Below are positions 1 through 7,463 of a DNA stretch of 45,500 nucleotides, one piece after another. Location of the stretch: positions 1 through 45,500 of IMG/VR virus record IMGVR_UViG_3300021061_000026; one strand, given 5' to 3'. A program made the position numbers and the translations under genes. The DNA comes from a virus. The notes under the pieces are model-generated. The model was not told the DNA's origin and did no database searches. It saw only the letters and a program-made list of their open reading frames with translations. Position 1 is the first letter of the stretch, and the number at the start of each line of letters is the position of its first letter.

Positions 1-1
1 C

Positions 2-43
2 GAGACGGTCAAGGGGTTCGTGAAGTTTGACAGCGTGACGTAA
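2..43 (+). CDS. C-terminal end of an upstream gene (partial)
   Basis: The reading frame is open from the window edge and ends in TAA at 41-43, giving ETVKGFVKFDSVT. The next gene starts 41 bases later behind its own ribosome-binding site, so a real gene probably ends here. Only 13 residues are visible. Its place just before a decoration-like virion gene makes a structural protein, possibly the major capsid protein, plausible, but nothing in the residues proves it. Confidence 0.4.
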   Translation, partial: ETVKGFVKFDSVT

Positions 44-84
44 GCCTTTACCTTCCAAACATTTGGCCTCCTTGGAGTTCATAC

Positions 85-705
85 ATGCACGGCAGTCCTC
101 CTTTTCCGCGTGGGACCACGCTGGTCAACGGTGGTTACACGATCAGTTCCTCGGACCTTCCGGGCTTGGCCATCGAAGGCAAGCACTGGACCTTCGAGGA
201 CATCGACTACAACTCGACCGAGACGGTCAAGCCCCACCGTTCTTCGCACTACGTCCGGTGCGTGGCGGTGCGGAACATGGCATCTTTCGCCCTTCGTCCG
301 AAGTCGGTCGTCACCTTCCAGGCCACCGCGGGCGTCAACCGCGCCCGGGTGGACGGCATGTGCGACGTGACGGCCGAGAAGTGCGCGGGTGTGGTGGACG
401 AGTTCCTTTCGTCCACGGGCATCGTGCAGTACGACATCGGCTGGGTGGTGGTGGACGGGCCGTCCTTGGTGACGACTCCCCTTGAAGGCGATGCCAACAA
501 CCTGATTCCGGTCGGCACAATCCTCGTGGCCCTGACTGCGGTGACGTCCGGCGCCACCACGTCGGGCCGCGTGCGTCCGCAGGACCTGACTGGCGCGACG
601 GCGGTCCTGGCGGGCCAGGCACTGAATCGCGTCGGCGAGGCGATGAGCGCCGTGACCACGGGCAATACCAACGCTGAGCTGCTCGCGTTCATTAAGGTCT
701 GGTAA
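85..705 (+). CDS. Putative virion surface (capsid decoration or head-fibre-like) protein
   Basis: This 206-residue protein has no signal peptide and no membrane segment. The ATG at 85 follows a GGAG at 74-77. The protein is rich in Val, Thr, Ala and Gly, as beta-structured virion proteins often are. Its C-terminal part, ending NRVGEAMSAVTTGNTNAELL, resembles the end of phage capsid decoration or fibre proteins that carry an 'A..T..NT...LAFI' ending; this is a family impression, not a search result. It is followed by a hairpin and T-run (733-771), which suggests it closes a transcription unit with the upstream gene. The function is inferred from context. Confidence 0.6.
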   Translation: MHGSPPFPRGTTLVNGGYTISSSDLPGLAIEGKHWTFEDIDYNSTETVKPHRSSHYVRCVAVRNMASFALRPKSVVTFQATAGVNRARVDGMCDVTAEKCAGVVDEFLSSTGIVQYDIGWVVVDGPSLVTTPLEGDANNLIPVGTILVALTAVTSGATTSGRVRPQDLTGATAVLAGQALNRVGEAMSAVTTGNTNAELLAFIKVW

Positions 706-732
706 CGAATCACTCCTTTAGGCGGGGGTGAG

Positions 733-771
733 CCGCGAGGCGTGATTCAAGGCGCGTCTCGCGGACCTTTT
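733..771 (+). terminator. Candidate intrinsic terminator
   Basis: A perfect 7-base stem, CCGCGAG at 733-739 and CTCGCGG at 758-764, is followed by ACCTTTT (765-771). It lies in the 79-base gap between the putative decoration protein and the methyltransferase gene. A second inverted repeat (GAATCAC/GTGATTC) overlaps it. The loop is long (18 bases) and the T-run short, so termination may be partial. Confidence 0.4.
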
Positions 772-784
772 CTCCGGTGACACA

Positions 785-1492
785 ATGCTTGCGACCGCCC
801 CGGCGCTTCAGTTTCAGTTTCGCCCTGGCACGCAGGACCGGGACGTTTTCCAGGAAGTCGTTCAGGGCAACTGCTATCACCTGCCGCACTTCTTCGCTCC
901 CGACGACATCATCATCGACGGCGGGGCCCACATTGGCTCCTTCGCGGTGGCCTGTGCAGGGCGTGGCGCGCGGCGGATCCACTGCTACGAGCCTGACAGG
1001 GACAACTTCCGCTACCTCACGGGGAACACCAATTCGCTCATCGGCGTCCGCCGCAGGCAATGCGCCTTGTGGCGCAGCGACTGCGAAGAGGAAGTGTGTT
1101 TCTCGGGCTACCCCGAAGGCTCAACCTGCTGCGGGACGGTGCTGCCCAACGTCACGGTAGGGGGGCAGAACAAGCGCGAGCCGGTGGCCACGGTGTCTCT
1201 GGACGAAGCGATCCGGGAAGCCACGGACGACGGCAAGGAGCGCGTGCGGCTTTTGAAGCTCGACATCGAAGGGTCGGAGTTCATCGTCCTGGGCACGAGC
1301 AAGAGATTGGACTTGGTGGACGAGATCATCGGGGAGGTTCACGAGGGCCTTCCGGGATCTTCAAGCAAGATGAAGCGCTTCGATGCGGAGTGCCTCAGTG
1401 AATACCTGGCGGACCAGGGCTTCAGTGTGAGCGTGTTCAAAGAGGCGTACTGGAACGCTCCGAAACTCAAGCTGATTAGTGCGAGGCGCTGA
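785..1492 (+). CDS. FkbM-family SAM-dependent methyltransferase
   Basis: This 235-residue protein carries the SAM-binding glycine motif IDGGAHIGSF at about 44-53. An acidic ribose-binding segment, CYEPDRDNF, follows at about 67-75, and the FkbM-type LLKLDIEGSEF sits at about 156-166. FkbM proteins usually methylate hydroxyl groups of sugars or polyketides. In a phage virion cluster next to a glycosyltransferase-like gene (3124-3987), it may modify a glycan on the particle or the host surface; that role is inference. The start is ATG 785 with a weak GGTGA upstream. The gene ends in a TGATG overlap with the next gene, so the two are probably translationally coupled. Confidence 0.85.
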   Translation: MLATAPALQFQFRPGTQDRDVFQEVVQGNCYHLPHFFAPDDIIIDGGAHIGSFAVACAGRGARRIHCYEPDRDNFRYLTGNTNSLIGVRRRQCALWRSDCEEEVCFSGYPEGSTCCGTVLPNVTVGGQNKREPVATVSLDEAIREATDDGKERVRLLKLDIEGSEFIVLGTSKRLDLVDEIIGEVHEGLPGSSSKMKRFDAECLSEYLADQGFSVSVFKEAYWNAPKLKLISARR

Positions 1493-1956
1493 TGCTCTAC
1501 AAGGACGCCAACGTAATCGACGTGACGCTGAGCCTGGACACGAGCGCGTACGGCGCTGGCGATGTGCTGGCGGACACGCAGATCATTGCCACGCAGACGG
1601 TGCGTGGTCCGGGGGCGTCGGCCAAGCTGGTGTCCATGACAGTCATTGACAAGGACGATCAAGCCGCCGCGGTGATGGACTTCTACTTCCTGGACCAGAA
1701 CGTGTCGCTGGGCACGGAGAACGACGTGCCGAGCATCTCGGATGCGAATGCACTGTCGATTCTTGGTCATGTGACAGTGGCGGCGGCGGACTGGAAGGAC
1801 CTGGGCGGTTGCAAAGTGGCGACGATCGAGAACATCAACCTGATGCTCAAGGCGCGTTCGACATCCGAAGCCCTGTACATCGCCGCAACGACGGCGGGTA
1901 CGCCGACGCAAACGGCCTCGGGCATCGTGGTCAGACTCGGCCTGGAGCAGCAGTAA
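1492..1956 (+). CDS. Putative virion protein, paralogue of 21918-22367
   Basis: This is a 154-residue beta-rich protein without signal peptide or membrane segment. It shares long matching blocks with the protein encoded at 21918-22367: SLDTSAYG.GDVLADTQ near residues 14-29, NVSLGTEN near 70-77, ISDAN, KDLGG, and GTPT.TASG near the C-terminus. The two are clearly paralogues. Both sit among virion genes, so a structural role such as a decoration, fibre or tail accessory protein is likely, but the fold is not known to me. The start ATG overlaps the stop of the methyltransferase gene. Confidence 0.65.
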   Translation: MLYKDANVIDVTLSLDTSAYGAGDVLADTQIIATQTVRGPGASAKLVSMTVIDKDDQAAAVMDFYFLDQNVSLGTENDVPSISDANALSILGHVTVAAADWKDLGGCKVATIENINLMLKARSTSEALYIAATTAGTPTQTASGIVVRLGLEQQ

Positions 1957-1971
1957 CGGGGGGAATAGATC

Positions 1972-2556
1972 ATGGCGTTTTCCGACCAACTCAACAACAA
2001 GCTCCGTCTGGCCCTGGGCACGGGCGCTGCGCAGGAGCTTGAGGACGAAGTGGAGCAGCTCCAGGACCTGGACACAGCGGACCTGGCGAAGATCGACGGC
2101 ATCACGAACGGCACGGTGGCCGCCTCCAAGGCGGTTGTCGTGGACACCAACAAGGATGTGACCGGCTTTCGCAACGTCGATGCGACCGGCACGATCAAGT
2201 CGAGCGGCGCGACCTCGGGCATCGGCTACGCCACAGGCGCTGGCGGCACGGTGACGCAGGCCACGAACAAGTCAACCGGCGTGACGCTGAACAAGGTCTG
2301 CGGCCAGATCACGATGAACAACGCCGCTCTGGCGGCGGGCGCGGAAGTGGCGTTCACCCTGACCAACTCGGCGATTGCCGCGACGGATGTGGTGGCGGTC
2401 AGCATCGCCTCGGGCGGCGCTTCGGCGTCCTACGGCGTGGCGGTGACGGCGACCGCGGCCGGATCGTGCGAGATCACGTTGGCGAACTGGTCGGCTGGCT
2501 CTCTGAGCGAGGCGGTGGTTCTCAACTTCGTGGTCATCAAGGGAGTGTCGGCTTAG
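1972..2556 (+). CDS. Putative phage head-fibre or decoration protein
   Basis: This 194-residue protein starts at ATG 1972 behind GGGGGGAA. Residues about 1-50 are helical or coiled and acidic, with a heptad-like LEDEVEQLQDLD. The C-terminal half is beta-rich and contains GIGYATGAGGTVTQATNKST, followed by a segment rich in small residues. That block recurs in many phage capsid-associated or fibre proteins, as I remember the family. An N-terminal coiled trimeriser followed by a beta domain fits a short fibre. It precedes the nuclease gene without overlap (17-base gap). Confidence 0.65.
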   Translation: MAFSDQLNNKLRLALGTGAAQELEDEVEQLQDLDTADLAKIDGITNGTVAASKAVVVDTNKDVTGFRNVDATGTIKSSGATSGIGYATGAGGTVTQATNKSTGVTLNKVCGQITMNNAALAAGAEVAFTLTNSAIAATDVVAVSIASGGASASYGVAVTATAAGSCEITLANWSAGSLSEAVVLNFVVIKGVSA

Positions 2557-2572
2557 TTTTCGGAGGCCCCCA

Positions 2573-3127
2573 GTGACAGTGAGGAGCGCGACAAAACGAT
2601 GCGGGCGCTGCCAACAGGAAAAGCCTGTTGATGCGTTCGGCGTCGTGCGCTCAAATCCGGACGGACGACGCGGCGTGTGCAAGGAGTGCTTCAACGGCAA
2701 AAGACGCGAGTGGATTGCACGGAATCACGAACGGGTGAAGGAGAACAAGCGGCGCGAGTATGAACTGAACCGCGACAAGTACAAGCAGTATTTCAATTCC
2801 GACAAAAGACGACTGCGCGTTTTTGAATGGAAACTACAGCGGTTCTTCGGGATCACCATAGACGATTTTGAAGCAATGATGGACGCGCAGGCAGGGCGAT
2901 GCGCGATTTGCAGGCGACTACCTGACGACATCAGCAATCATCGAAATAAGGTTCGTCTGCACGTTGATCACGATCACAAAGCCAAGAAGGGCCGCGGCCT
3001 CCTGTGCAACACATGCAACATGGGCCTAGGCGCATTTCGTGATTCCATCGATGACCTCAAGAGCGCCATTCGCTATCTCGAAGAATCCAAACAGATCCTG
3101 TTTCTCCCGAAAGGTAACACAGCGTGA
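2573..3127 (+). CDS. Endonuclease VII-like HNH nuclease
   Basis: This 184-residue protein has an N-terminal zinc ribbon (CGRC at 10-13, CKEC at 36-39) followed by a basic helical linker. The C-terminal treble-clef nuclease core has CAIC at 110-113, HVDHDH at 130-135 and CNTCN at 145-149. This is the pattern of recombination endonuclease VII, the T4 gp49 family, which resolves branched DNA. Stand-alone copies in structural clusters may also act as homing nucleases. The start is probably GTG 2573 behind CGGAGG, with GTG 2579 as an alternative. Its GTGA stop overlaps the next start. Confidence 0.85.
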   Translation: MTVRSATKRCGRCQQEKPVDAFGVVRSNPDGRRGVCKECFNGKRREWIARNHERVKENKRREYELNRDKYKQYFNSDKRRLRVFEWKLQRFFGITIDDFEAMMDAQAGRCAICRRLPDDISNHRNKVRLHVDHDHKAKKGRGLLCNTCNMGLGAFRDSIDDLKSAIRYLEESKQILFLPKGNTA

Positions 3128-3987
3128 CCCCCCAGCGACTGAACGTGTATTTCGCTTTCTTCAGTTTCGGCGGAAATGGCGGCGTCTCTATGAGTCACCC
3201 GTCGATCCGCTCATGGTTCGCCACGACTTTGCTCACAGCAAAAAAGGATGAGCGGATCGACAAGGCGATGGAGGCGGACTACTCGGATACGCCACTGACC
3301 ATGACCCGCAATCGTTCCGTCCGCGATGCAATCACGCGCGGCGCGGACGTCTTGGTGATGGTGGATTCGGACCAACATCCCGACCTGTACGTCCCGCATG
3401 GCGCGAAGCCGTTCTGGGACTCATCCTTCGACTTCCTCTACCAGCATCACCACAAGGGCCCGGTGGTCATCGGCGCGCCCTATGGCGGGCCGCCTCCGGC
3501 AGAGAACGTCTACGTGTTCAAGTTTGGGGACATGGAAACGGGGACGCCGAACTACGACTACTCGATCAAGCAGTTCAGTCGTGAGGAAGCGGCGCAGCGC
3601 TCTGGGATCGAGCCGGTGGCGGCGCTGCCCACGGGCCTCATCATGTTCGACCTGCGTGTCTTTGACTACCTGAAGCCGCCCTACTTCTACTACGAGTACA
3701 CCGACGAATACGAGCAGGAGAAGGCGTCAACGGAAGATGTGACCTGCACGCGCGACATCGGCATGGTCATCCAAGAGCGCCTGGGCTACGCGGCGGTGCA
3801 TTGCAACTGGGACGCCTGGGCTGGGCACTACAAGCCCAAGTGCGTCGGCAAGCCCGCGCCCCTGTCCATCAGCCAAGTCAACCAGAAATACCGCGAAGCC
3901 GTCCTCCGCAATCAACCGCACAACGAGCGCATGGTCTACATCCGTCAACCCAAGTCCAACGGCGTGGAGATCAGGAATGGAGCTTGA
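3124..3987 (+). CDS. Putative GT-A-fold glycosyltransferase
   Basis: This 287-residue protein starts at a GTG that overlaps the previous stop. The segment TRNRSVRDAI (61-70) followed by GADVLVMVDSDQHPD (73-87) is typical of GT-A glycosyltransferases, where the DSD matches the metal-binding DXD motif. Acidic and aromatic residues continue to a WDAWAGHYK segment near the C-terminus that could supply the last metal-binding His. No membrane segment is seen, so the enzyme is cytosolic. With the FkbM methyltransferase upstream it could form a small glycan-modification set; the acceptor is unknown. Confidence 0.7.
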   Translation: MTPQRLNVYFAFFSFGGNGGVSMSHPSIRSWFATTLLTAKKDERIDKAMEADYSDTPLTMTRNRSVRDAITRGADVLVMVDSDQHPDLYVPHGAKPFWDSSFDFLYQHHHKGPVVIGAPYGGPPPAENVYVFKFGDMETGTPNYDYSIKQFSREEAAQRSGIEPVAALPTGLIMFDLRVFDYLKPPYFYYEYTDEYEQEKASTEDVTCTRDIGMVIQERLGYAAVHCNWDAWAGHYKPKCVGKPAPLSISQVNQKYREAVLRNQPHNERMVYIRQPKSNGVEIRNGA

Positions 3988-4213
3988 GCTGGCGACGATG
4001 AAGGACGTCATCGCCGAATTGAGCCGGCGGCAGATCGCCGTGTTCATCATCACCGAGCAGCAGGACCCCAAGCGCGAAGGTTGCTTGCAGCGGCATGTGG
4101 ACTGGAACTGCGGCCTGACGATGGCCCTGGGGATGCACAAGCTCGCGGAAGAGTACCTCCTGGAGGAGGTGGCGAAGGCAGAGACAGTGACGGAGGAGGA
4201 GGGTGATGGATGA
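3977..4213 (+). CDS. Small hypothetical protein
   Basis: This 78-residue acidic protein is not recognised. It starts at ATG 3977 inside the end of the glycosyltransferase gene and ends where the next gene starts. The sequence is mostly helical, with a very acidic tail (LEEVAKAETVTEEEGDG). No motif, signal peptide or membrane segment is seen. Tight overlap on both sides supports a real gene within an operon. Confidence 0.6.
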   Translation: MELELATMKDVIAELSRRQIAVFIITEQQDPKREGCLQRHVDWNCGLTMALGMHKLAEEYLLEEVAKAETVTEEEGDG

Positions 4214-4598
4214 CAAGGCATGGGCGGCGATCTTCGCCGGGGCCGCGTCGGTGCTGACGGTGATATTCGTCAAGGGCGGGCCGTACATCAAGACGCTCCT
4301 GACGATCAAGAGCAAGAAGGACAGCATTGCCCACGAGCTTGCCAGCAAGGGCCAAGAAGCGGTGATAGCGCTTCTGTCCGATCAGGTAGAGAGCTTGAGA
4401 GCGGAGGTCGCCGAGGTGCGGCAGGAGGCCAAGGACGCCGAGAAGGAATGTCACGAAAGATTCGAGAGGCTGGAGCGGGAGTCTCGCGAGGAGCGTCACG
4501 CGATGCGCAACGCCGAGCACAAGTGCATGCTGGAGCAGGCGCGGCTTCAGGCGGAACTCGACATCCTGAAGCGGCAGATCAAGGGCCAGGAGCAATGA
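4206..4598 (+). CDS. Membrane-anchored coiled-coil protein
   Basis: The protein is 130 residues long from ATG 4206; a GTG codon directly before it is an alternative. Residues about 5-22 form one hydrophobic segment, with IFAGAASVLTVIFVKGG at about 8-24. The rest is a long highly charged coiled coil with heptads through the C-terminus (VESLRAEVAEVRQEA and beyond). One N-terminal helix plus a coiled coil is a layout seen in phage inner-membrane spanin-like and accessory lysis proteins, but no lysis enzyme was found nearby, so the role stays open. Confidence 0.6.
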   Translation: MDDKAWAAIFAGAASVLTVIFVKGGPYIKTLLTIKSKKDSIAHELASKGQEAVIALLSDQVESLRAEVAEVRQEAKDAEKECHERFERLERESREERHAMRNAEHKCMLEQARLQAELDILKRQIKGQEQ

Positions 4599-4783
4599 CC
4601 TACACCGTCCACTTCGCTGAGGGTCGGGGTTATGCCCTGAGCCGTGAAGAGGGCGGGGTGATGGAGTATTTCGCAGTGGGCCGGTGGGTGGTCGGGGTCA
4701 GGTACGTGCAGAACCTGGGGACCTTGCTCAACGGAGCGGGGCTGTCGCCGGGGATGGAGCTGAGGTTCGTGTGGCACAAGTAA
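4595..4783 (+). CDS. Small hypothetical protein
   Basis: A 62-residue protein starts at ATG 4595 in an ATGA overlap with the preceding gene. It begins MTYTVHFAEGRGYALS and contains several short beta-prone stretches. No signal peptide or membrane segment is seen. The same frame is open further upstream, but that part is only the shadow of the preceding gene. The overlap and the well-formed small beta-like sequence support a real gene. Confidence 0.55.
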   Translation: MTYTVHFAEGRGYALSREEGGVMEYFAVGRWVVGVRYVQNLGTLLNGAGLSPGMELRFVWHK

Positions 4784-4863
4784 TCGAGTGGCTCGTGGCC
4801 GCCGTGGACTGGTTCGGGGACGTGGCAGAGACGTTCCTGGATGCGGTGCTTTGGGAGGAATGA
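4771..4863 (+). CDS. Possible 30-residue membrane-active peptide
   Basis: GTG 4771 opens a 30-codon frame that ends in TGA at 4861-4863, giving MAQVIEWLVAAVDWFGDVAE followed by TFLDAVLWEE. It overlaps the end of the previous gene by 13 bases. The peptide is strongly amphipathic, with tryptophans and acidic residues, and could lie on a membrane. No clear ribosome-binding site of its own is seen, so translation would depend on coupling. It may be a chance frame. Confidence 0.4.
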   Translation: MAQVIEWLVAAVDWFGDVAETFLDAVLWEE

Positions 4864-4864
4864 A

Positions 4865-5530
4865 GTGAAGCCGTCACCGTGGGCACCGATCATTGGAATG
4901 GTTTTTGGCGTTGCCTTCACTTGGGGCATCCTCTGGCTCGGTGTGGATTACGCCAGCCTTCGCGGAAAGGCGTCGGCGCAAGATGGAATCATCGAAGAGT
5001 TGCAAAAGGAGCGTGGCGATCTGTGGGAGCAGCGCGATGAAGCGCATCGGCAGCTCAGAGCCTTCAAAGAGAAGGCCGAGGTCTGGCGCGTGAAGGCGGA
5101 AGCCGGTGACGAGTTCATCGAACGCACAAACAAGCAAGCCGCCAAGCCGATCCCGCCGGCTCGCGGGATTGAGTCCGACCCAAATGGCGGCGGACGATGT
5201 GAGCCGCCTCCCGAAAGGCCAATGGCCCAAGTCCCCACGCTGCCGCCCCAGATATTCCCCCAGACCGGGAAGTTTTCCATTGGCGACAAGGTGGCATTCT
5301 ACCACGAGAACCCGAACCCGGCAGACAGGTTCGTTTCGGTTGGCAGCGGCATCATCGTGGGCAGGGAACGCGAGGCGTTCACGATCCGCTGGAAAAGCGC
5401 CATCGATGGCAAACTGCAATACGCCCCGTTCCTCGCTCGGGAACTGAGGCTGATTGAAGCCGCGCCGGTGGCGACGCTCCCCGTGATCTACAACGGCGAC
5501 TGCGTGTGCAAGGACTGCTGCTGCAAATGA
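4865..5530 (+). CDS. Membrane-anchored protein with coiled coil, SH3/Tudor-like domain and Cys-rich tail
   Basis: The protein is 221 residues long from GTG 4865, chosen because GGGAGGAA at 4853-4860 is well placed; an in-frame ATG at 4841 is poorer. One membrane helix (about 8-29) is followed by a coiled coil to about 90. A proline-rich linker leads to a small beta domain at about 138-200 that begins FSIGDKVAFYHENP. A similar 'IGD.V' domain occurs in the lipoprotein at 8324-8788. The last dozen residues hold five cysteines (CVCKDCCCK), which may bind metal or be lipid- or disulfide-linked. The function is unknown. Confidence 0.65.
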   Translation: MKPSPWAPIIGMVFGVAFTWGILWLGVDYASLRGKASAQDGIIEELQKERGDLWEQRDEAHRQLRAFKEKAEVWRVKAEAGDEFIERTNKQAAKPIPPARGIESDPNGGGRCEPPPERPMAQVPTLPPQIFPQTGKFSIGDKVAFYHENPNPADRFVSVGSGIIVGREREAFTIRWKSAIDGKLQYAPFLARELRLIEAAPVATLPVIYNGDCVCKDCCCK

Positions 5531-5541
5531 TCTTGGGGCGA

Positions 5542-5588
5542 GCGGGCCGCCCCCGTGGCTGAGCCAGGAAGGGATAGACCCGGCCCGC
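5542..5588. other. Inverted repeat in intergenic gap
   Basis: GCGGGCC at 5542-5548 and GGCCCGC at 5582-5588 form a perfect 7-base stem around a 33-base interior that itself contains TGGCT/AGCCA. It fills the 80-base gap between two membrane-protein genes. No T-run follows, so it is more likely an mRNA structure than a terminator. Confidence 0.3.
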
Positions 5589-5610
5589 CACTTTGAGCAC
5601 GGAGGTTCGG

Positions 5611-5805
5611 ATGGAACTGTTTTGGCTTGTGTGGTTGGCGGGAGGCGCGCTTGCTGGCGCGACCATCATACTCCTCTTCGTCGGGGGGTTCATGGAGGAG
5701 AAGGACAAGGAAACTCATGATCTGCGCCAGCGCCTGCAAGCTGCTGAACAGGAAAAATACGAAGCGCTGCGACGAATCGAGGAAGCCAAGAAGGCTCTTG
5801 AGTGA
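5611..5805 (+). CDS. Small single-helix membrane protein with coiled coil
   Basis: The protein is 64 residues long from ATG 5611, chosen because GGAGG lies at 5601-5605; a TTG 18 bases upstream is unlikely. A strongly hydrophobic N-terminal segment (about 2-27) is followed by a charged coiled coil (QRLQAAEQEKYEALRR). The layout resembles the gene at 4206-4598 on a smaller scale. Both may belong to a membrane complex of the lysis or virion-entry type, but no enzyme nearby confirms this. Confidence 0.6.
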   Translation: MELFWLVWLAGGALAGATIILLFVGGFMEEKDKETHDLRQRLQAAEQEKYEALRRIEEAKKALE

Positions 5806-5808
5806 ACC

Positions 5809-6144
5809 ATGCTGCGACGATTGCTCGACTGGTGGCGCGGCAAGCCCAACTTGGGCAAGCGCTCGCCGAAATGGCGGAAGGTCAGGGCTGAGCACCTGAA
5901 AAGCTACCCATGCTGCGCGGCCTGCGGTGGAACCAAGAAGCTCGAAGTTCATCACATACTTCCGTTCCACCTGTTCCCCGCGCAAGAGCTGTGCCGGGAC
6001 AACCTGATGACGCTGTGCGAGGCCAGAGGCTGCCACCTCATCTTCGGCCACGTTTGGAGTTGGAAGGGATGGAACCCGACTGCGGTAGAGGACGCTCTGA
6101 AGTTTCGTGAGAAAAGGCGAACGCTGGACTTCATCCTGAAGTGA
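5809..6144 (+). CDS. HNH endonuclease
   Basis: This 111-residue protein has the treble-clef pattern of HNH nucleases. CAAC is at 36-39, the catalytic VHHILPFH at 47-54, the central Asn at 65 (DNLMTLC), and the second metal pair is C70 with CH at 75-76 followed by GH at 80-81. Small HNH proteins near terminase genes often take part in DNA packaging in other phages; this one lies about 4 kb upstream of the terminase. It is close in spacing to both neighbours and probably cotranscribed. The motif set looks intact. Confidence 0.85.
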   Translation: MLRRLLDWWRGKPNLGKRSPKWRKVRAEHLKSYPCCAACGGTKKLEVHHILPFHLFPAQELCRDNLMTLCEARGCHLIFGHVWSWKGWNPTAVEDALKFREKRRTLDFILK

Positions 6145-6151
6145 CGCTGCC

Positions 6152-7402
6152 ATGTCACGCTGCCTACTACTCCTGCTGCTGATCGCCTCGCCGGCGCTGG
6201 GCCAGTACACGCGCCCGGCGGACGGCTGACTGCTTCCGCCTAGCGCGGAGTTGCCGCGCCCCGGAAACGGACGTCCCGAATACGCGGACTACATCCCGGC
6301 CGATCTGGTTGCCGCGTCGGTCAAGATCCGCATGCAAGGCGGCTACGGCGGCTCTGGGACGGTGATCCACGTCGATCCGCAGCAAGGCGCTGCGATGGTG
6401 CTGACGAACAAGCACGTTGTCGAGAAGGGTAACGGCATCGCCATCGTCACCTTCCCCTCGGGTCACGAGTTCGAGGGAGAGGTGATCGGCTACGACAAGA
6501 CGGGCGCGGATCTCGCGGCCATCGCCATTCCCGCTGACGCCTCGACGCCATTCGTCCCGGTCGCCAAGAGCTACCCACTCAAGGGCACTGGCATCTGCCA
6601 AGTGGGCTACGGCGGCGGGCAGATGCAGCGCCGCAGTGGGTTCATTGCTGGCTACCGCGAAAGGTCGCCGCACTACAACCTGATGCTGAGCTTCCAGGTC
6701 ATCAGCGGGGACAGCGGCTCGGGAGTGTTCATCCTTAAGACGAAGGAGCTGTGCGGCGTGGTCTGGGGCGGGCCGGACTACGACAACAGCGGCTATTTCG
6801 AGCCGCAAGCTGTCACCCTCGTAAACATCCACCGCTTCGTAGACGCTTGCCTGCCGAGGCTCTGCCCGCCGCGCCGAGGCTCGCCACGTCCGCCGTCAGG
6901 TGCTCGCCCGCCATCAGGCGTCCGCCCTCCGTCCGGCAACGGCCCGCCGATCATCGAGGTGCCTCCTGGGAGTCCTGGACAGCCAACGCAACCCGTTCAG
7001 CCGCCGGCCGTGACGCCTCCTGAACGCACGGGGCCGGTGATCGACCGGATCCGTGACGAGATCAAGAAGGAGTTGGAGGCCGAGAAGAAGGCGCTCATTG
7101 CGGTGCTGATCCAGATTCAGACCGACATTGCTGAACTGAAGTCGCGGAAGGTGGACAAGGGAGAAAAAGGTGACCGTGGACCGGCTGGACCACAAGGACC
7201 GGCAGGCCCTCCGGGACGAGACGGCAAAGACGGAGACACAACGGCACTGCAAGCCGAAGTAGCGGCGCTACGAAACGAGCTAAACGCCCTGCGTGCTCAG
7301 CGGCAGATATGCGAGCTGCTCGACGCCAAGGGCACAGTGATCCAGCGTTCGGAGTTCGGCCCGGGGGAACCCTTGCGCATCCAACTAATCCCGGTGAAGT
7401 GA
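6152..7402 (+). CDS. Trypsin-like serine protease with collagen-like tail; signal peptide separated by in-frame TGA
   Basis: One frame runs from ATG 6152 to TGA 7400-7402 and is interrupted only by TGA at 6227-6229. Codons 1-25 encode a classic signal peptide (MSRCLLLLLLIASPALGQ). After the TGA come a chymotrypsin-fold protease, a Pro-rich hinge, a helical coil, nine uninterrupted Gly-X-Y triplets (GEKGDRGPAG and on), a second coiled coil and a short C-terminal domain. Counted from TTG 6251, an alternative start, the triad is H55 (LTNKHVV), D87 (GADLAAI) and S155 (GDSGSG); the collagen part spans about 304-330. All catalytic residues are intact. The TGA is followed by C, a weak stop context in E. 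coli, so read-through is possible. A recent nonsense mutation, probably of a TGG, or a sequence error is equally possible. TTG 6251 has no well-spaced ribosome-binding site and would give a leaderless cytosolic protease. Confidence 0.75.
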
Positions 7403-7463
7403 TCGTTCCATGGCAGAACCGATCCAGATCCCAGTACCGGGCGAGAGCCCAAAGGAGAACGAA

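Noticed and set aside
249-713. Minus-strand open frame opposite the first full plus-strand gene
   Set aside because: It mirrors a GC-rich coding gene, has no ribosome-binding site and no protein-like features. The same holds for the other long frames opposite the late genes, such as 4874-5419, 10686-11291, 15925-16710 and 33578-34423.
6227-6229. Selenocysteine insertion or a changed genetic code as explanation of the in-frame TGA
   Set aside because: Many other genes in the window use TGA as their stop, so it cannot be a general sense codon. No selenocysteine insertion hairpin was seen directly behind it, and the position lies next to a signal peptide, not in an active site.
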